Shown here: piece by piece, positions 7,112 to 10,036 of the stretch
Layout of the letters: the number at the start of each line of letters is the position of its first letter
Numbering within the stretch: the stretch's first letter is position 1
DNA from: Pseudomonadota bacterium
GTDB lineage: Bacteria; Pseudomonadota; Gammaproteobacteria; Burkholderiales; Burkholderiaceae_C
Direction: 5' to 3'
Length of the DNA: 10,036 nucleotides
NCBI GenBank assembly: GCA_023436025.1
Contig: JAEZKX010000326.1
Coordinates: 1 to 10,036, forward strand
Notes under the pieces: model-generated
What the model was told of the DNA's origin: nothing
Database searches by the model: none
The model's input: only the letters and a program-made list of their open reading frames with translations
Position numbers and translations under genes: made by a program

Positions 7112-8389
7112 ATGCGCAAGTTCCTGTCCGTGTCCCTGCTGGCCGTCGCCGCGGCCGGCGCGCTGCCCGCCTTCGCGCAGGCGCCCGCCTGTCGCCACAC
7201 GGTGGGCGTCGTGGTGTCGCTCACCGGGCCGGCCGGCCGCTTCGGCCAGGCCGCCTCCAAGTCGGTGGAGCTCGCCTTCCGCGACCTCAACGCCGCCGCG
7301 GGCGCCACCGGCATCGCCGGCTGCCAGCTCGCCTTCGAGGTGCGCGACAGCCAGAGCCAGGGCGCCGTGGCGGTCGACCAGGCCCGCCAGCTGGTCGACC
7401 TGCGCAAGGCGCCGGTGATCATCGGCAGCATCATCTCCTCCGACTCCATTCCCATGGTCACCTCGGTCACGGCGCCCGCCGGCGTGGTGCAGGTGTCGCC
7501 GGCTTCCTCGTCGCCCACGCTCACGCGGCTGGCCAACGAAGGCCAGACCAAGGGCTGGTTCTTCCGCACCATCACCTCCGATGCGCTGCAGGGCACGGCC
7601 GCGGCCAAGTACGCGCTGGACCAGGGCATGAAGGAGCTGGCGGTCATCCACGTCAACAACGACTTCGGCGTCAACATGCTGTCGGAGTTCCGCCGCGCCT
7701 ACGAGGCGCTGGGCGGCAAGCTGCTGAGCGTCACGCCTTACAACCAGGGCCAGTCCTCGTACGCGCCGGAAGTCACGCGTGCCCTGGGCAGCAACCCCGG
7801 CGGCCTCTACCTGATCGGCTACCCGGGCGATGGCACCACCATCATGCGCACCTGGATCCAGCAGGGCGGGCCGCAGCGCTTCCTGCTGAACGACGGCATG
7901 AACTCCGCCGACCTGATCAAGGGCGTCGGCCCGCAGTTCATGAACAACGCCTTCGGCACATCGTCCGGCACGGCGCGCAGCCCCAGCACCGACTACTTCG
8001 GCCGCACCTATCCGGCCATGAGCGGCGGCTTCGACGCCAATGCGCCGGCAGCCGACCGCGCCTTCGACGCCGCGGCCATCGTGGGCCTGGCCATCGCCAA
8101 GGCTGGCAAGTTCGAGCCGGCCGCCATCCGCGACGCCATCCGCGAAGTCACCAAGCCGGGCGGCGAGGTGGTCCACGCCGGCCCAGAAGGCTTCGCCAAG
8201 GGCCTGCAGCTGCTGCGCCAGGGCAAGCCGATCCGCTACGTCGGCGTGATTGGCGCCGTCGACTTCGACAAGAACGGCGACATCGTGGGTCCCTTCCGCC
8301 TGTGGCGCATCCAGAACGGCGAGGTGGCCACCACCGGCCAGATGTCGGCCGAAGACGTGCAGGCCGTGCAGGCACGGCTGCCGCGATGA
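7112..8389 (+). CDS. ABC transporter periplasmic substrate-binding protein, LivJ/HAAT family
   Basis: A 425-residue type I periplasmic binding protein, the substrate-capturing component of the importer encoded on the other strand. Seen: a Sec signal peptide (MRKFLSVSLLAVAAAGALPA, then FAQA, cleavage probably near residue 22-24), the mature start CRHTVGVVVSLTGPAGRFGQ, which is the family's first ligand-site strand, then DSQSQGAVAVDQARQLV, VIIGSIISSDSIPMV, the ELAVIHVNNDFGVNMLSEFR second-domain signature, GLYLIGYPGDGTTIM, and a C-terminal VDFDKNGDIVGPF. Cys27 and Cys71 could form a disulphide. Length is slightly above the usual 370-400. No lipobox is present, so it should be soluble. Ligand identity cannot be read; genetic linkage to a glutaminase and reductases points to an amino acid or amide. 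The stop overlaps the next gene by ATGA. Confidence 0.93.
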   Translation: MRKFLSVSLLAVAAAGALPAFAQAPACRHTVGVVVSLTGPAGRFGQAASKSVELAFRDLNAAAGATGIAGCQLAFEVRDSQSQGAVAVDQARQLVDLRKAPVIIGSIISSDSIPMVTSVTAPAGVVQVSPASSSPTLTRLANEGQTKGWFFRTITSDALQGTAAAKYALDQGMKELAVIHVNNDFGVNMLSEFRRAYEALGGKLLSVTPYNQGQSSYAPEVTRALGSNPGGLYLIGYPGDGTTIMRTWIQQGGPQRFLLNDGMNSADLIKGVGPQFMNNAFGTSSGTARSPSTDYFGRTYPAMSGGFDANAPAADRAFDAAAIVGLAIAKAGKFEPAAIRDAIREVTKPGGEVVHAGPEGFAKGLQLLRQGKPIRYVGVIGAVDFDKNGDIVGPFRLWRIQNGEVATTGQMSAEDVQAVQARLPR

Positions 8390-9837
8390 TCGGGACGACC
8401 GAGCTCGCGCCCGGACTCACGATCCCGCGCATCGTCACCGGCCTGTGGCAGGTGGCGGACATGGAACGCGATGGCCGCACGCTGGACCCGGTGGCCGCCG
8501 CCGATGCGATGGCGGCCTATGCCGCCGACGGCTTCACGGCCTTCGACATGGCCGACCACTACGGCTCGGCCGAGGTCATCACGGGCGAGGCGCGCGCCCG
8601 CGGCGTTCCGCTGCAGGCCTTCACCAAGTGGTGCCCGGCGCCTGCGGCGATGACGCGCGACACCGTGCGCGCCGCGGTCGACCTGGCGCGCCGGCGCATG
8701 CGCACCGAGCGCATCGACCTGCTGCAGTTCCACTGGTGGAGCTTCGAGCATCCCGAGTACATCGACGCCATGGGCGAGCTGGCCGCGCTGCGCGCGGAAG
8801 GCGCGATCGCCCACCTCGGACTGACCAACTTCGACACGGCGCACCTGCGGCTGCTGCTGTCGCACGGCATTCCCGTCGCCACCAACCAGGTGTGCATCTC
8901 GCTGCTGGACCGCCGTGCGCTGGGCGACATGTCGGCGCTGTGCGCCGAGCGCGGCGTGCGGCTGCTGGCCTACGGCACGCTGGGCGGCGGCTTCCTGTCC
9001 GAGCGCTGGGTCGACCAGCCCGAACCGCAGGCGGTGGCCGACTGGAGCAAGATGAAGTACCGCCGCTTCATCGACGCGGCCGGCGGCTGGCAGGCCCTGC
9101 AGCAGGTGCTGCGGGCGGCGCAGCGCATCGCCCGCAAGCACGGCGTGTCCATCGCCAACGTGGCGACGCGCTGGGTGCTGGAGCAGCCGGCGGTGGCGGC
9201 GGTGATCGTCGGCGCGCGCCTGGGCGAATCCGAGCACCGCGGCGACAACCGGGCGCTGTTCGGCTTCGCGCTCGACGACGAGGACCGGGGCTGGCTGGAG
9301 GAGGCCTTCGCCCACACCACGCCCTTGCCGGGCGACTGCGGCGACGAATACCGCAAGCCGCCCTTCCTCACCGCCTCGGGCGACCTGAGCCACCATCTCG
9401 ATGCGCTGCCTCCCGTGTTCCGCGCCACCCCCGTGGCCGGCCGCGACGGCCGCCTGCGCGTGGACAGCGGCAGCATGTGGGAGCCGCTGGCCGGCTACTC
9501 GCGCGCCGTGCGCGATGGCAACCGCATCCTGGTGTCTGGCACCACGGCCACGCACGGCAGTGCCGGCGTCATCGCGCCCGGCGATGCCGGTGCCCAGGCC
9601 ACCTACATCCTCGACAAGATCGCCGCCAGCCTGCGCAGCGCCGGCGGCACGCTCGACGACGTGGTGCGCACGCGCGTGTACCTGACGGACGTGAACGACT
9701 GGGAAGCCGTGTCGCGCGCCCACGGCCGCGTCTTCGGCGAGATCCGTCCGGCCAACACCCTGCTGCAGGTGGCCGCGCTGGTGGGCGAAGGCTACCGCGT
9801 CGAGATCGAGGCCGAGGCGGTGGTGCGGACCGCGTAG
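8386..9837 (+). CDS. Aldo/keto reductase fused to a C-terminal RidA/YjgF-family domain
   Basis: A 483-residue two-domain protein. Residues 1 to about 325 are an aldo/keto reductase with an intact tetrad: Asp54 and Tyr59 in AFDMADHYGS, Lys81 in FTKWCP, His116 in LLQFHWWSF. It ends with GDCGDEYRKPPFLTASGDLS. A short linker (about 335-365) leads to a RidA/YjgF/UK114 domain (about 366-483) with SRAVRDGNRILVSGTTATHG, the LDDVVRTRVYLTDVNDWEAV block and terminal VEIEAEAVV. At the position of RidA's catalytic Arg (E. coli RidA Arg105, in PAR) the sequence is IRPANTLLQVA, so Asn456 replaces it, and deaminase activity of the classic kind is doubtful. The frame is continuous with no stop or shift between domains. 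The ATG at 8386 overlaps the binding-protein stop (ATGA); the frame is open far upstream only as shadow. Inference: the reductase and Rid parts act on successive or linked imine/carbonyl intermediates. Confidence 0.92.
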   Translation: MIGTTELAPGLTIPRIVTGLWQVADMERDGRTLDPVAAADAMAAYAADGFTAFDMADHYGSAEVITGEARARGVPLQAFTKWCPAPAAMTRDTVRAAVDLARRRMRTERIDLLQFHWWSFEHPEYIDAMGELAALRAEGAIAHLGLTNFDTAHLRLLLSHGIPVATNQVCISLLDRRALGDMSALCAERGVRLLAYGTLGGGFLSERWVDQPEPQAVADWSKMKYRRFIDAAGGWQALQQVLRAAQRIARKHGVSIANVATRWVLEQPAVAAVIVGARLGESEHRGDNRALFGFALDDEDRGWLEEAFAHTTPLPGDCGDEYRKPPFLTASGDLSHHLDALPPVFRATPVAGRDGRLRVDSGSMWEPLAGYSRAVRDGNRILVSGTTATHGSAGVIAPGDAGAQATYILDKIAASLRSAGGTLDDVVRTRVYLTDVNDWEAVSRAHGRVFGEIRPANTLLQVAALVGEGYRVEIEAEAVVRTA

Positions 9838-9862
9838 CGGGCGCGCGTGGGCGGCGCACCGC

Positions 9863-9945
9863 GCTGCCTGCTGCCGCTGCCCGCTGCCCGCTGCCCGTTG
9901 AGCGTTGAGCGTTGAGCGTTGGGCGTTGGGCGTTGGGCGTTCAGC
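9863..9945. repeat. Heptanucleotide tandem array with a 3-3-3 order
   Basis: Twelve units, eleven of 7 bp and one of 6 bp, begin 25 bases after the AKR-Rid stop codon. After two imperfect units (GCTGCCT, GCTGCC) come three GCTGCCC (9876-9896), three GTTGAGC (9897-9917), three GTTGGGC (9918-9938) and one GTTCAGC (9939-9945). The unit follows the pattern G-Y-T-G-N-N-C apart from the last. It is non-coding. Confidence 0.9.
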
Positions 9946-9967
9946 GGGTCAGGGACTCGGGGATTTG

Positions 9968-10011
9968 CTCCCTCTCCCTCCGGGGGAGGGCTGGGGAGGG
10001 GGCGCGCCCCC
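9968..10011. terminator. G/C-rich hairpin element, possible terminator or dispersed repeat
   Basis: CCCTCC (9976-9981) and GGAGGG (9985-9990) form a 6-bp stem with a 3-base loop, with a further CCCTC (9970-9974)/GAGGG (9996-10000) pairing outside. Directly after is a perfect 14-bp palindrome GGGGGCGCGCCCCC (9998-10011). The CTCCCTCTCCC...GGGGAGGG...GGGGAGGG form is like short intergenic repeats commonly seen in high-GC proteobacteria. It lies 130 bases past the last gene. No T-run follows. The remaining bases of 9838-10036 show no gene. Confidence 0.5.
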
Positions 10012-10036
10012 GCTCGCAGCCGCCGGGCACTTCACC

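Noticed and set aside
5882..8176. 764-residue minus-strand ORF opposite the reductase and binding-protein genes
   Set aside because: Antisense shadow of strongly coding plus-strand genes; low-complexity composition with no recognisable domain. Long antisense frames are expected at this GC content.
6424..8385. Long plus-strand frame upstream of the AKR-Rid start, making a 1137-residue ORF
   Set aside because: It overlaps the reductase and binding-protein genes in a different frame, has Arg/Ala/Gly/Pro/His-rich shadow composition and no domain. The true gene starts at 8386.
8236..9723. 495-residue minus-strand ORF opposite the AKR-Rid gene
   Set aside because: Antisense shadow; the opposite strand encodes recognised domains with intact catalytic residues throughout.
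9863..9945. CRISPR-like array
   Set aside because: The units are adjacent 7-mers with no spacers, so this is a simple tandem repeat.

Overview
The window is high-GC DNA with tightly packed, translationally overlapping genes. The gene content (a PHB-depolymerase-type esterase behind a CopG-like regulator, a Liv/HAAT-type ABC transporter, a GlsA-type glutaminase) suggests a betaproteobacterium of the order Burkholderiales, most like Comamonadaceae (Variovorax/Ramlibacter/Acidovorax type). That assignment is inference from protein style; there is no rRNA or other taxonomic marker in the window.

Layout. (1) Bases 1-1026, minus strand: a small two-gene unit of a ribbon-helix-helix regulator (601-1026) followed by a PHB depolymerase family esterase that runs off the left edge (1-580). 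The regulator has a promoter whose spacer holds a perfect inverted repeat. (2) Bases 1072-1284, minus: a 70-residue orphan protein with a hairpin over its stop codon. (3) Bases 1404-5695, minus: a five-gene operon in transcription order livG, livF, livH, livM, glsA, in which every junction is a stop/start overlap. It encodes two ATPases and two permeases of a branched-chain-amino-acid-type (HAAT) ABC importer plus a glutaminase. (4) Bases 5733-9837, plus: a divergent four-gene operon encoding a small TIGR04076-type protein, an aldo/keto reductase, the periplasmic binding protein of the importer, and a second aldo/keto reductase fused to a RidA/YjgF-family domain. Three of its genes are joined by ATGA overlaps. 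(5) Bases 9838-10036: non-coding, with a heptanucleotide tandem array and a G/C-rich hairpin element.

How the genes may work together. The transporter parts are split over two divergent operons whose start codons lie about 37 bp apart, so they are probably expressed together. The complete importer (binding protein, two permeases, two ATPases) would bring in an amino acid or amide-like compound. The enzymes linked to it are an amidase-type hydrolase (glutaminase), two related aldo/keto reductases, a small cysteine-containing protein of unknown function, and a Rid domain of the imine/enamine-handling superfamily. A reasonable inference is a dedicated uptake and catabolic route for a nitrogen compound that yields carbonyl and imine intermediates, but the substrate cannot be read from the sequence. 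The most distinctive item is the AKR-Rid fusion, whose Rid domain has Asn where catalytic RidA proteins have the key Arg.
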